A DNA stretch of 64,000 nucleotides from Bacteroidales bacterium UBA1077 (GCA_002314195.1 DCCQ01000049.1:1-64000); one strand, 5' to 3'. Counted from the first letter of the stretch, positions 17,052-28,078 are shown. Program-made: numbers and translations. The notes: generated by a model from the sequence alone, not told the origin.

Positions 17052-18227
17052 TTGGATTTATATCGCAATTTTCTTGCCGTTATCACGGCCATCACGCTTT
17101 CAACGGGTGGATTCCCGGCCTTTTCACAGAATACGGCCGCGGTGATAAAACTGTCCACTGTCGTAATAGACCCGGGTCATGGAGGGAAGGATGCAGGTTG
17201 CATCAGCCCCAGCGGGAAAACCATGGAAAAGTCTATTGTCCTGGACATTGGCAAAAGACTGGCGGAGATGATACGTGCCGGTTATCCTGATGTTAAAGTC
17301 ATCATGACAAGAAGCGATGACACATTCGTGACATTGCAAGGCAGAGCGGACATCGCCAACCACAACAATGCGAATCTGTTCATTTCCATACACATAAACT
17401 CAGTGGAAGGGAAAAGAAGTGGCCCGAACGGCTATTCAGTACATATACTTGGGCAGTACACCAGCAAGAACAAGGACCTCTATGCGGGCAACATGGACGT
17501 GGTGCGCAGAGAGAATTCCGTCATCAAACTTGAGGATGACTATACAACTCGCTACGAGGGTTTTGATCCGAACGACCCCGAATCCTACATTTTTATGAAC
17601 CTCATGCAGAACGCATACCTGGAGCAAAGTTTCAAGTTTGCGCAGAAAGTCGACAGCAAGATGAAAGGCGGAGCCATTCAGCACAGCAGAGGAATATCCC
17701 AGGATCCGTTCTACGTCTTGTGGAGAACCGCGATGCCAGCGGTTCTGGTAGAATGCGGTTTCATGTCCAACTCAATGGACCGCGAGGCATTCATCACTGA
17801 AAAGGGGAGAGATAGGATAGCATCTGATCTTTATGGCGCGTTCCGCGAGTACAAAAAGGAATATGATGGAACGGACGCGACCGAGACCTCACGTAAAACC
17901 GATGCCGGCGTAAAGTCGGACGTACCTGACACGTCAGGTACTGAGACCATTCCTAAAAGTAAGGATGCTGAATATCCTGATGGCAAGAATGATAAAGTGT
18001 ATTATGGCATGCAGGTGCTTGTTTCATCAAAGAATATGTCGGGGAATGACCCGTTCTTCAAAGGACATGACGTTATTAAAATCCGGTCCGGCAGACTTTT
18101 CAAATACATCATCGGCTTCTCATCTGATTTGAACACAGCCAAGGGTACCGCAGGCTCAATCAGGCGTGAATTCAAGGATTCATTCATCGTAAAAGTCGAA
18201 AACGGAATTGTTGACAGAATCCAATAG
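17052..18227 (+). CDS. N-acetylmuramoyl-L-alanine amidase (AmiC-type, Amidase_3)
   Basis: A 391-residue zinc amidase that cuts the stem peptide from peptidoglycan during daughter-cell separation. The frame is open well upstream, but a TTG at 17052 gives a clean signal peptide (LYRNFLAVITAITLSTGG then FPAFSQ) and falls 25 nt after a TAnnTTTG box. No ATG gives such a terminus. The Amidase_3 domain has all zinc ligands and the catalytic Glu: VVIDPGHGGKDAG, the Glu of MEKSIVLDI, SIHINS and VLVECGF. The last 100 residues or so hold an acidic linker and a small C-terminal domain (YYGMQVLVSS...GRLFKYIIG), which resembles SPOR-like repeats. Start codon choice is inferred. Confidence 0.9.
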   Translation: MDLYRNFLAVITAITLSTGGFPAFSQNTAAVIKLSTVVIDPGHGGKDAGCISPSGKTMEKSIVLDIGKRLAEMIRAGYPDVKVIMTRSDDTFVTLQGRADIANHNNANLFISIHINSVEGKRSGPNGYSVHILGQYTSKNKDLYAGNMDVVRRENSVIKLEDDYTTRYEGFDPNDPESYIFMNLMQNAYLEQSFKFAQKVDSKMKGGAIQHSRGISQDPFYVLWRTAMPAVLVECGFMSNSMDREAFITEKGRDRIASDLYGAFREYKKEYDGTDATETSRKTDAGVKSDVPDTSGTETIPKSKDAEYPDGKNDKVYYGMQVLVSSKNMSGNDPFFKGHDVIKIRSGRLFKYIIGFSSDLNTAKGTAGSIRREFKDSFIVKVENGIVDRIQ

Positions 18228-18452
18228 GACTATTTCTTAATATTCACGCACTTAAAACCAGCATGTCTATAATTTTAAATTATTCAAAATTATAAGTAAT
18301 TTAATTATTCGGCAGTTAGATAATTGTTACTACGCAAAATATTGATTACAAAATCATTGCATAAATCAACTATTGTTAAAGATTCGGTTTCATACGGAAA
18401 ATAAAAATCAAAAACAATACAAAAAAAGATTTTTTATGAATTAATTTTCCCC

Positions 18453-18460
18453 CAATTTTG
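18453..18460 (+). promoter_or_regulatory. Possible -7 box of dnaA
   Basis: CAATTTTG, one base off TAnnTTTG, 60 nt before the dnaA ATG. The whole 18228-18520 stretch is very A/T-rich and otherwise holds nothing I can name. Confidence 0.3.
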
Positions 18461-18520
18461 CACAAGCAATAACGAAGAGGGATAATTCTCTTGAATTTTC
18501 AAATTAATTCATTTAAAGAA

Positions 18521-19948
18521 ATGGCTGAACTGGAAAGACATATCTCTGTCTGGAATGAGTGTCTTAGGATATTTGAACAGAACGTTGAACCAAAACAGCT
18601 TGACGTTTGGTTCAAGACTATAGTTCCCGTTTCTCTAGAAGGCTCCACGTTGACGGTAGAGGTGCCGACCGATTTCTTCAGAAGTTATCTTGAGGACGCA
18701 TTCCTTCCTATAATTAAGATGACTTTGAGAAGAGTGATCGGACAGGATGCGAAACTTCTTTACAAAATTCATCCGGTCCAGAAGGAACGCGCGATGGTGT
18801 TTACCGCCGCACATGGAAATGTCCCCGAAAACAAGCCGGTGACGATCAACACATTCCAGCCGTCCGGGAATCCAAGCCCATTCGTGTTCCCGGGAATCCA
18901 GAAGCTCAAGATCAACCCCAGGCTGAACCCTGTGTATTGCTTTGACAACCTCATAAAGGGCGAATGCAACAAGATGGGCTACAATGCTGGGATCAGCATT
19001 TCCGACAAGCCAGGCAAGACCCCGTTCAACCCGCTGTTCATCTTCGGAGGCCCGGGACTTGGCAAGACGCACCTTGCTCAAGCGATCGGCATTGCCATAC
19101 ACGAAGCATATCCGGATCTTGTCGTCCTATACGTCACAGGCAACGAATTCAGGACACAATACGTCAACGCCGTGAGTGTGCAGAACAAACTGACAGACTT
19201 CATGGCTTTCTACATGAGGATCGACGTCCTCATCATGGACGACATTCAGGAACTTAACGGTCCGGCATCGCAGAACGCGTTCTTCAACATATTCAATCAT
19301 CTTCATCAGTCCGGAAAGCAGTTGGTGTTTACCTCTGACCGTTCTCCGGCCGACTTGAAGAACTTTGAGGAAAGGCTTCTTTCACGCTTCAAATGGGGAC
19401 TTTCGATCGAGTTGTCAAGGCCTGACCATGACACAAGACTGGCCATGCTCAGGGCAAGGTGTGCCAGAGAGGGCGTTTCGGTAAGCGACGATGTGCTGGA
19501 TCTTCTCGCGGACAAGGTGAGATCTAATTTCCGGGAACTTGAAGGTGCGCTCATCTCATTGATAGCCAACGCGACATTGTGCCATGAGGAAGTGACCAAA
19601 GAGCTTGCCGAGCAAATCACAGGAAACATCGTCAGCGAAGACCAGAATGATGTCACCATCGACAAGGTTCAGGATGTTGTGTGTGAGTATTTCAACATTA
19701 CTCGGGAAACCCTGCTATCAAAATCCAGAAAAAGGCAAATAGTCCAGGCCAGGCAGATCGCGATGTTCATGAGCAGGAACCTCATTGGAGGATGCTCGTT
19801 GTCAACGATTGGTATGGAACTTGGAGGAAAAGACCACGCTACAGTGCTTCACGCTTGCACCACAGTGTCGGACCTTATGGTGACTGACAAGATGTTCAGA
19901 CAGTACGTGACCGACATTGAAAGGATGCTTGTGCCTGTAGCCAGATAA
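18521..19948 (+). CDS. dnaA: Chromosomal replication initiator DnaA
   Basis: A 475-residue replication initiator. Domain I (about 1-80; WNECLRIFEQNVEPKQLDVWF) is the helicase/DiaA-interacting part. Domain III is the AAA+ ATPase: FGGPGLGKTHLAQAIG near residue 175, LIMDDIQEL as Walker B, and SRFKWGL with the arginine finger region. Domain IV ends with the DnaA-box recognition signature GKDHATVLHAC. I chose the ATG at 18521; a TTG 30 nt upstream would add ten unconserved residues. pepD and rpe follow on the same strand with gaps of 12 and 4 nt. The upstream region is A/T-rich but shows no clear DnaA boxes. Confidence 0.97.
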   Translation: MAELERHISVWNECLRIFEQNVEPKQLDVWFKTIVPVSLEGSTLTVEVPTDFFRSYLEDAFLPIIKMTLRRVIGQDAKLLYKIHPVQKERAMVFTAAHGNVPENKPVTINTFQPSGNPSPFVFPGIQKLKINPRLNPVYCFDNLIKGECNKMGYNAGISISDKPGKTPFNPLFIFGGPGLGKTHLAQAIGIAIHEAYPDLVVLYVTGNEFRTQYVNAVSVQNKLTDFMAFYMRIDVLIMDDIQELNGPASQNAFFNIFNHLHQSGKQLVFTSDRSPADLKNFEERLLSRFKWGLSIELSRPDHDTRLAMLRARCAREGVSVSDDVLDLLADKVRSNFRELEGALISLIANATLCHEEVTKELAEQITGNIVSEDQNDVTIDKVQDVVCEYFNITRETLLSKSRKRQIVQARQIAMFMSRNLIGGCSLSTIGMELGGKDHATVLHACTTVSDLMVTDKMFRQYVTDIERMLVPVAR

Positions 19949-19960
19949 TACAGGTGTCAA

Positions 19961-21385
19961 ATGAATTCAGAAACAGTACTTTCCATCTTCAAGGAGATCA
20001 CACGGATTCCAAGGGAGTCCGGACATGAAGAGCCGATGACAGCCTTTCTTCAGCGTTTCGCCGAAGAAAGGCATCTTGAATGTAAAACCGACAAGACCGG
20101 CAACGTCTGCATAATCAAAGAGGCCACCAAGGGCAAGGAGAATGTGCCGACGCTAGTTCTCCAAGGACATCAGGACATGGTCTGCGAGAAAAGGAACGGC
20201 GTTCAGCATGACTTTCTCAAGGATCCTATTGAATATGTCATAGAGGATGGCTGGATGATAGCGAAGGACACGACGCTTGGCGCTGATGACGGTATCGGTG
20301 TCGCGGCTATGCTCGCGCTTCTTGACAGCGACATCCCGATGGGAAGGATAGAGTGTGTCTTCACCATCTCCGAGGAGACCGGAATGGACGGTGCTTTCGG
20401 TATGGAACCTGGATTCTTCACCGGCAGGACACTCATCAACCTTGACTCCGAAGATGAGGGGCAGATGTTCATCGGCTGCGCCGGCGGCCTTGACACGACT
20501 GCCGTGTTCAATTACGTTCAGGAAGATTTCAAGGAGGGCAGCAAGCCTGTCAGGCTGGAGATCGGCGGAGCGCTCGGCGGCCACAGTGGGGACGACATCA
20601 ACAAAGGCAGGGCAGACACCGTGCAGCAGATGGCCCGATTCTTATATTCAGAATTGGCTTATGGACTCCAGCTTGTCATGCTGAAAGGAGGCAACAAACC
20701 GAACGCCATCGCAAGAGAATGCGAGGCCATCATCACCGTCCAGGACCCTGACGCGACAATCGCAAGGTTCAACGCGTTCGGCGAGGATCTGAAGAATGAA
20801 TATTTTAGGACGGATCCCGGCTTGACTTTCAATGGCGAGACCTACAGGTGCACCGAGAAGCCTGTCAAAAGCGATGTGACAAGGAGGCTGATCATGTCTC
20901 TGTTCGCCTGTCCGCACGGAGTCGAGGCAATGAGCCAGGATATTCCCGGACTCGTGGAAACATCGACAAACCTGGCGGCCGTAAGGATGAACCGTCAGGG
21001 GCGGATCGAGATCATCACAAGCCAGCGCAGCTCAACCGCATCGGCAAGAAAGATGATGGCGGCCAAGGTGGAGGCCAACTTCCTCCTCGCCGGAGCCGAA
21101 GTGACGCATTTTTCTGAATATCCAGGTTGGAAGCCGAACCTAGACTCTCACATACTCAGAGTCTGCGTGGATTCGTACAAGAAACTGTTCGGATGCGAGC
21201 CTGAGGTCAAAGCCATCCACGCCGGTCTTGAATGCGGACTCTTCGGCGAGAAGTTCGGAGATCTGGATATGATTTCTTTCGGACCGACACTGCGTGGGGT
21301 GCATGCTCCCGGCGAGAAGCTCGACCTTGCGTCCCTTGACAAGTTCACGGATCATCTTGTCGATGTCGTCACCAATTTTAAATAA
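19961..21385 (+). CDS. pepD: Aminoacyl-histidine dipeptidase (Xaa-His dipeptidase, M20)
   Basis: A 474-residue cytosolic zinc dipeptidase of the PepD/carnosinase group, which releases amino acids from short peptides. The metal-site motifs are present: LQGHQDMVC, DTTLGADDGIGVAA (bridging Asp) and SEETGMDGAFG (catalytic Glu). The insertion or lid domain carries GALGGHSGDDINKGR. The C-terminal metal ligand region is HAGLECGLF. No signal peptide. It lies between dnaA and rpe in a tight same-strand group. Confidence 0.95.
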   Translation: MNSETVLSIFKEITRIPRESGHEEPMTAFLQRFAEERHLECKTDKTGNVCIIKEATKGKENVPTLVLQGHQDMVCEKRNGVQHDFLKDPIEYVIEDGWMIAKDTTLGADDGIGVAAMLALLDSDIPMGRIECVFTISEETGMDGAFGMEPGFFTGRTLINLDSEDEGQMFIGCAGGLDTTAVFNYVQEDFKEGSKPVRLEIGGALGGHSGDDINKGRADTVQQMARFLYSELAYGLQLVMLKGGNKPNAIARECEAIITVQDPDATIARFNAFGEDLKNEYFRTDPGLTFNGETYRCTEKPVKSDVTRRLIMSLFACPHGVEAMSQDIPGLVETSTNLAAVRMNRQGRIEIITSQRSSTASARKMMAAKVEANFLLAGAEVTHFSEYPGWKPNLDSHILRVCVDSYKKLFGCEPEVKAIHAGLECGLFGEKFGDLDMISFGPTLRGVHAPGEKLDLASLDKFTDHLVDVVTNFK

Positions 21386-21389
21386 AGTT

Positions 21390-22040
21390 ATGGTAAAGAT
21401 AGCCCCTTCTATACTTTCCGGCAATTTCCTGAATTTGGAGCCGGACATAAGGATGGTCAATGAGAACGCCGATCTGATCCACATTGATGTGATGGACGGC
21501 AGTCTCGTCCCGAACATCTCGTTCGGATTTCCTGTGATGGAAGCGATTGCCAAGGTCGTCACCGTACCGATGGATGTCCACCTGATGATAATCAATCCGG
21601 ACAAATACATTGACAGATTCGCCAAATGCGGAGCTGGTCTTATCAGCTTCCATCTTGAGGCCGCGGATCAGGCCGGAAAGGATCCTAAGGATATAATCTC
21701 ACAGGTCAAATCCTGCGGAGCCAAAGCTGGGCTGGCCATCAACCCAGACATACCCGTCGAAAGGCTTTTTCCATACATCGATGATGTTGACTTCTTCCTG
21801 ATAATGTCTGTATTTGCCGGATTCGGCGGACAGAAATTCATCGTGGAATCAATAGACCGGATCAAAGCGCTTAAGGCCGAAATGGACAGAAAGGGAATCG
21901 TGAAGGACATTGAGGTTGACGGGGGTGTGTCCAAAGTCAACGCAAAGGTCCTTGCAGAGGCCGGGGCGACGATGCTGGTTGCGGGCAGTTCAGTTTTCAA
22001 GGCTGAAGATCCCGCCAAGGCTATTGACGAACTTCGTTAG
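21390..22040 (+). CDS. rpe: Ribulose-phosphate 3-epimerase
   Basis: A 216-residue TIM-barrel enzyme interconverting ribulose 5-phosphate and xylulose 5-phosphate in the pentose phosphate pathway. Motifs: KIAPSILSGNFLNL, HIDVMDGSLVPNISFG (metal His/Asp), DVHLMI, and EVDGGVSKVNAKVLAEAGA with the phosphate-binding end VAGSSVFKAEDP. The ATG at 21390 is 4 nt after the pepD stop. Its stop overlaps the birA stop on the other strand (TTAG at 22037-22040), and a terminator follows inside the birA coding region. Confidence 0.96.
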   Translation: MVKIAPSILSGNFLNLEPDIRMVNENADLIHIDVMDGSLVPNISFGFPVMEAIAKVVTVPMDVHLMIINPDKYIDRFAKCGAGLISFHLEAADQAGKDPKDIISQVKSCGAKAGLAINPDIPVERLFPYIDDVDFFLIMSVFAGFGGQKFIVESIDRIKALKAEMDRKGIVKDIEVDGGVSKVNAKVLAEAGATMLVAGSSVFKAEDPAKAIDELR

Positions 22041-22774
22041 ATAATATAACTTATTTCCTTAAAGGCGAACTCAAAACGTTCGCCTTTTTCCGTTTCGAGA
22101 CATAGCATTCCTCGGTCAGTGACATCTATGATTCTGGCGCGGATTCTCTCACCTGTAGAGCATACTGCGTATTCATTGTATGTACCATGTTTGTACAGTC
22201 TGCTGACATATTCATCAGAATTGCCGTAGTTGGCCAACCTGTCACGTATGCATCCGCACAGTATCGGCAATTCCATGCGGATGTCGTATTCCTTGCCTGT
22301 GAGTATCGCCATCGAAACTGGGTTCACAAGTTGCGGCGGAAACTCTTTCTGATTGACATTCAGACCTATTCCCACAACACTTGTGGCAATGTAAAAGCCT
22401 GTCAATGTGTTCTCTATGAGCATTCCGCAGATTTTTTTGTTTCTGACATAGATGTCGTTAGGCCATTTCACCGAACTGTCGATTCCAGCGGATTCCAGAT
22501 AATCGGTCACTCCTAGGGTTACGCAGCGGGTTATGGTGAACTGCCGCGAAGCCTCCAAAGAAGGCAAGCAATCATCGCCAAACTTCAGCACCATCGAGAA
22601 TGTCATATTCTTTCCCGCCTCTGTCAGCCATGAATTTCCTCTTTGGCCACGGCCGGCAGTTTGCCGCACGGCGGCCAACACTGTCATATTGTCAATTTCG
22701 GGCAAATGTCTTATGGCCTCATTATTAGTCGAATCAACCTCGTCCAGCCATTGAATGTCAACTTCCTCTTTCAT
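22037..22774 (-). CDS. birA: Biotin--[acetyl-CoA-carboxylase] ligase (no DNA-binding domain)
   Basis: A 245-residue biotin protein ligase that attaches biotin to the carboxylase carrier protein. Conserved blocks: LDEVDSTNNEA, AAVRQTAGRGQRGNSW (the biotinyl-AMP loop GRGQRG), KWPNDIYV with KKICGMLIE, and VVGIGLNVNQ. The N-terminal winged helix of E. coli BirA is absent, so this is a group I enzyme with no repressor function. The ATG at 22774 fits the family start and follows a -7 box at 22825-22818. The last codons also encode, on the other strand, a terminator for rpe. Confidence 0.94.
   Translation of the reverse strand: MKEEVDIQWLDEVDSTNNEAIRHLPEIDNMTVLAAVRQTAGRGQRGNSWLTEAGKNMTFSMVLKFGDDCLPSLEASRQFTITRCVTLGVTDYLESAGIDSSVKWPNDIYVRNKKICGMLIENTLTGFYIATSVVGIGLNVNQKEFPPQLVNPVSMAILTGKEYDIRMELPILCGCIRDRLANYGNSDEYVSRLYKHGTYNEYAVCSTGERIRARIIDVTDRGMLCLETEKGERFEFAFKEISYII
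22061..22089 (+). terminator. rpe terminator embedded in the birA 3' coding region
   Basis: AAAGGCGAAC (22061-22070) and GTTCGCCTTT (22078-22087) form a perfect 10-bp stem with a 7-nt loop, ending in a T-run on the plus strand. It is 20 nt after the rpe stop and lies entirely within birA codons for EKGERFEFAFKE. Confidence 0.75.
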
Positions 22775-22799
22775 TCGTTCAGATTTTGTCGTATATTTG

Positions 22800-22807
22800 T
22801 ATATTTG
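22800..22807 (+). promoter_or_regulatory. -7 box of the rsfS-ftsH-cdsA unit
   Basis: TATATTTG, preceded by a second identical copy at 22792-22799. Predicted start near 22814, 27 nt before the rsfS ATG. Confidence 0.5.
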
Positions 22808-22817
22808 AATGGTAACG

Positions 22818-22825
22818 CAAAAATA
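22818..22825 (-). promoter_or_regulatory. -7 box of birA
   Basis: TATTTTTG on the minus strand, with the birA ATG 44 nt away. It overlaps the predicted rsfS start region, so the two divergent promoters share DNA. Confidence 0.45.
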
Positions 22826-22840
22826 TAAAACATTCTCGAT

Positions 22841-23216
22841 ATGATTACACACGATTTGCGGGTCATGGCTGACGCTATGCTCGACAAGAAAGCCCAAAAC
22901 GTGATTGACATAGACCTCAGGCCATTGGGAACCGCCATCACGGATCATTTCATGATCTGCAATGCGGACTCCACCACCAACGTCAACGCAATTGCCGACA
23001 ATGTCATTGAAAAGATGCGTGAAGAAGGCAGAAAGCCGCTGCGTACACAGGGGTTGGAGAACAATTTCTGGATTATCCTGGACTACGGCGACATTGTAGC
23101 CCACATTTTCCTGACCGAGTACCGCCAGTTCTACAGACTTGAAGAACTCTGGGCCGACGCCCCTCACAAAGAGTACAAGGAAAGGCGTGTTCCCAAAACC
23201 AAAAAGAAGGATACAG

Positions 23217-23227
<11 letters not shown>
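22841..23227 (+). CDS. rsfS: Ribosome silencing factor RsfS
   Basis: A 128-residue RsfS/Iojap protein, which binds ribosomal protein uL14 and blocks subunit joining when nutrients are scarce. Typical blocks: ALDKKAQNVIDIDLR-like start (MLDKKAQNVIDIDLR), DHFMICNADSTTNVNAIADN, GLENNFWIILDYGDIVAHIF and YRLEELWADA. The tail is basic (KERRVPKTKKK). Its last 11 nt overlap the start of ftsH. Confidence 0.95.
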
Positions 23228-25206
<1,979 letters not shown>

Positions 25207-25214
<8 letters not shown>

Positions 25215-26037
25215 CGTAACGGTCAGATCGATTTCAGGCGTGGTCTTCATCCTTGCGATGTTGGCCTGCTTGATGTTCAATAAGTTCCTGTTCGCCGGAC
25301 TGATAATATTCATCATGTCCGTGATGCTCCTTGAGTTCTACCACATCACGATGGGAAACAGCTACACTTTCTCAAAGGTGCTGGCTATCATAGCTGCGAT
25401 CTTCCTTTTCGGAATATTGTTCGCTACGGCATCCTACCATATTCCGATAAGATTCGTGGCGTTTGCTATGGTTCCGATCTTCATCGTGATGATCAACTCT
25501 CTGTACGTCAAGGACAAAGAAGAATATGGCAAATTCTCGAACATCTACACGGGGCTTCTGTACATAGCCGTTCCGATTGCGCTTTCAAACCTCATCGCCT
25601 TTGACAAGGCCGGAAACTTCAGCGGCAACCTGCTTCTTTGTTTCTTTATAATAATATGGTGCTCGGATGTCGGGGCTTTTGCCTTCGGAATATCACTTGG
25701 CAAGATATTCCCTAAAAAGCTATTCCCGTCAGTGTCTCCCAAGAAGACCTGGATAGGCTTCATCGGCGGTCTGGTCAGTTCAGTTCTGGCTGCGTTCGCG
25801 CTGTATGAGTTGGGATTATTAAAGTTTCCGCTCATGCATTGCTTGATTCTATCCTTGATCATGTCAGTGACCGGAGTCTATGGTGATCTGTTTGAGTCAC
25901 AATGGAAAAGGGTGTACGGAGTCAAGGATTCCGGGAAGATTATACCAGGACACGGAGGTTTTCTGGACAGGTTCGACAGCACGTTGATGGCGATGCCGTT
26001 CGGAGCGATTTATCTGGCGATCTTCGACCTTCTCTAA
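25207..26037 (+). CDS. cdsA: Phosphatidate cytidylyltransferase
   Basis: A 276-residue integral membrane enzyme making CDP-diacylglycerol from phosphatidate and CTP. Seven to eight hydrophobic segments precede the CDS signature, seen as SVSPKKTWIGFIGG and GVYGDLFESQWKRVYGVKDSGKIIPGHGGFLDRFDS (key parts GDLFESQWKR, KDSG, PGHGG, DRFDS). The ATG at 25207 lies inside the end of ftsH. With psd 36 nt downstream it forms a phospholipid-synthesis pair. Confidence 0.96.
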
Positions 26038-26073
26038 ATAAGAATCTAATAATCAAATGAAAATACAAGCGAA

Positions 26074-26739
26074 ATGAAGAAGATAATAGTTGACAAGGAC
26101 TCGCACGGAACCATAGCGATCAATTGGGCGGTCATAGCCATCCTTATCGGGTGTACGTTATGTTTCATCCACAATCCGTACGTCTATATTCCTATCATTG
26201 TAGTACTGCTTGCATTCGCTTTTTTCGTGTTCTGGTTCCACAGGGTTCCGGACAGGGATATTCCTGAAGGTGACAGCAAGATGATCACATCAGTTGCCGA
26301 TGGCAAGGTTGTGATAGTGGATAAGGCCTATGAGAAAGAATATTTCCAGGACGACCGCATCCAGGTGTCAGTTTACATGGACTTCTTCGACGTCCACACG
26401 AATTTCTGGCCTATGGTCGGCGAGATTTCCTATTACAAGTATCACCCGGGAAGATATCTGCTCGCATTTCTGCCTAAGGCTTCAGAGAAGAACGAGCATT
26501 CTTCCACCGTCATCCGCAACGAGCACGGTGAGATATTGTTCAGACAAATTGCCGGAACTTTCGCCCGAAGGATTGTCTGCTACTCTAAGGAGGGTGACAA
26601 GGTCGAAAGAGGCAAGCAGTGCGGAATCATCAAATTCGGCTCACGAATCGACATATTCCTTCCGCTTGACGCTGAGATCAAGGTGAAGGAAGGAGATTTC
26701 ACAAGAGCCTGCGAGACTGTTATCGCTGAACTTAAATAA
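26074..26739 (+). CDS. psd: Phosphatidylserine decarboxylase (short, Psd-related type)
   Basis: A 221-residue pyruvoyl-dependent decarboxylase making phosphatidylethanolamine. Two membrane segments lie at about 18-60. The catalytic region includes VSVYMDFFDVHTNFWP and the self-cleavage site IIKFGSRIDIFLP, where the Ser of FGS becomes the pyruvoyl group. The length matches the archaeal-type family used by Bacteroidetes. No phosphatidylserine synthase gene is adjacent. Its 3' end overlaps that of ispG by 8 nt on the opposite strand. Confidence 0.94.
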   Translation: MKKIIVDKDSHGTIAINWAVIAILIGCTLCFIHNPYVYIPIIVVLLAFAFFVFWFHRVPDRDIPEGDSKMITSVADGKVVIVDKAYEKEYFQDDRIQVSVYMDFFDVHTNFWPMVGEISYYKYHPGRYLLAFLPKASEKNEHSSTVIRNEHGEILFRQIAGTFARRIVCYSKEGDKVERGKQCGIIKFGSRIDIFLPLDAEIKVKEGDFTRACETVIAELK

Positions 26740-28078
26740 CCTGTGACTGATACGCCTCAATCAGTTCTACAAGACGATCCACGGCTTCCGTGTCCTGAAT
26801 ATGCTTCAGCACGGGCTTCTTTCCTTTATATATGGTGACCTTGTGGTTTCCTTCGCCGACATATCCCCAATCTGCGTCAGCCATCTCCCCGGGACCGTTA
26901 ACTATGCAGCCCATTACAGCAATGACTGTATTCTTGAGATGTGAGGTTCTGGCTTTGACTTCCTCAAAAGCCCTCTGGAGGTCATACATTGTACGGCCGC
27001 AGCCAGGGCAGGCTACATATTCCGGTTTATAGAAGCGCCTTCTAGCCGCCTGCATCAATTCATCAACGAGATAGGCACCGATTCCGGAATCTTGGATCGA
27101 GATTATATCACCTGAATCGCCTGAATATGTTCCTTTAATTTCAAGTTCGTCCAATGTCTTGTCCAGCAGCCTCTTGCCGAAGTCACAAGACACATCTAAC
27201 AAAAGTGTTTCTCGTGAGGGGGAGTCGTAAACAGCTGTCGCTTTACGTCCCTGAATGCTAATGGAGGACATAGATGACGCAATCTTGTGTCCGTAACGGG
27301 CCGCAAGGTAACGCGCCACAGGCAACTCAGCCTCAGGGTCCTCAGTCAAGGAAACCCTCACGGTGTCGCCAATCCCTTCAGAGAGAAGGGTGGAGATTCC
27401 CACACAGGACTTGATTCTTCCACTGTCTCCGTTGCCGGCCTCGGTTACCCCGACATGAAGCGGGTAAATCAACCCGTTTTCCTTCATGGCGGACATGAGT
27501 TTGCGGTAAGCCTCGACCATAACAATTGTGTTACTGGATTTAAGCGAGACGACAACATTATGAAAGCCTGCATCTTCGCACATTGACAGCCATTCCAAGG
27601 CGGCTTTGGCCATAGCATCAGGTGTGTTGCCGTAAAGGTTGGTTATGTAGTCGCCCAACGAGCCATGATTGACCCCGATTCTGATTGCCGTGCCGTTGTC
27701 CCTACAGACATCGATGAGCCTTGCGAACTGCCTGCGTGCTTCTTCATGGTCTCTGTGAAAATTACCTGGATTAATCCTGACTTTCTCCACAAACGGAGCG
27801 ACCATGATAGCCGTCTGGGAAGAAAAATGGATGTCAGCCACTATCGGCACGTTGATGTCAAGTTCCTTCAATCGGGATTTGATTGACTTAACGCACTCCA
27901 CATCCGCAGGACCAGGCACGGTTATCCGGATCATTTCCGCTCCCGCCTCATAAAGTCTGACACATTGTGCCACCGTGGCTTCCACATCGGATGTGTGGCT
28001 GTTGCACATCGTCTGAACCACAATCGGGTTCCCCCCACCGATCAAGACATTACCTGCCTTTGCTGTCAATGTTCTCAT
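26732..28078 (-). CDS. ispG: 4-hydroxy-3-methylbut-2-enyl diphosphate synthase IspG
   Basis: A 448-residue iron-sulfur enzyme of the MEP isoprenoid pathway. The TIM barrel begins NVLIGGGNPIVVQTMCNSHT and contains VADIHFSSQTA and RINPGNF. The C-terminal [4Fe-4S] domain has CPGCGRTMYDL and VMGCIVNGPGE, supplying the cluster cysteines. Between them is an insert of about 70-80 residues, larger than in the 372-residue E. coli enzyme but much smaller than the full A* domain of plant, chlamydial and many Bacteroidetes forms. The ATG at 28078 overlaps the upstream outer-membrane gene by 29 nt; a start at 28114 is possible but less likely. Last gene of a six-gene minus-strand unit. Confidence 0.93.
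   Translation of the reverse strand: MRTLTAKAGNVLIGGGNPIVVQTMCNSHTSDVEATVAQCVRLYEAGAEMIRITVPGPADVECVKSIKSRLKELDINVPIVADIHFSSQTAIMVAPFVEKVRINPGNFHRDHEEARRQFARLIDVCRDNGTAIRIGVNHGSLGDYITNLYGNTPDAMAKAALEWLSMCEDAGFHNVVVSLKSSNTIVMVEAYRKLMSAMKENGLIYPLHVGVTEAGNGDSGRIKSCVGISTLLSEGIGDTVRVSLTEDPEAELPVARYLAARYGHKIASSMSSISIQGRKATAVYDSPSRETLLLDVSCDFGKRLLDKTLDELEIKGTYSGDSGDIISIQDSGIGAYLVDELMQAARRRFYKPEYVACPGCGRTMYDLQRAFEEVKARTSHLKNTVIAVMGCIVNGPGEMADADWGYVGEGNHKVTIYKGKKPVLKHIQDTEAVDRLVELIEAYQSQVI

Noticed and set aside
18228..18520. Replication origin upstream of dnaA
   Set aside because: The region is A/T-rich, but no DnaA boxes were recognised, so an origin was not annotated.
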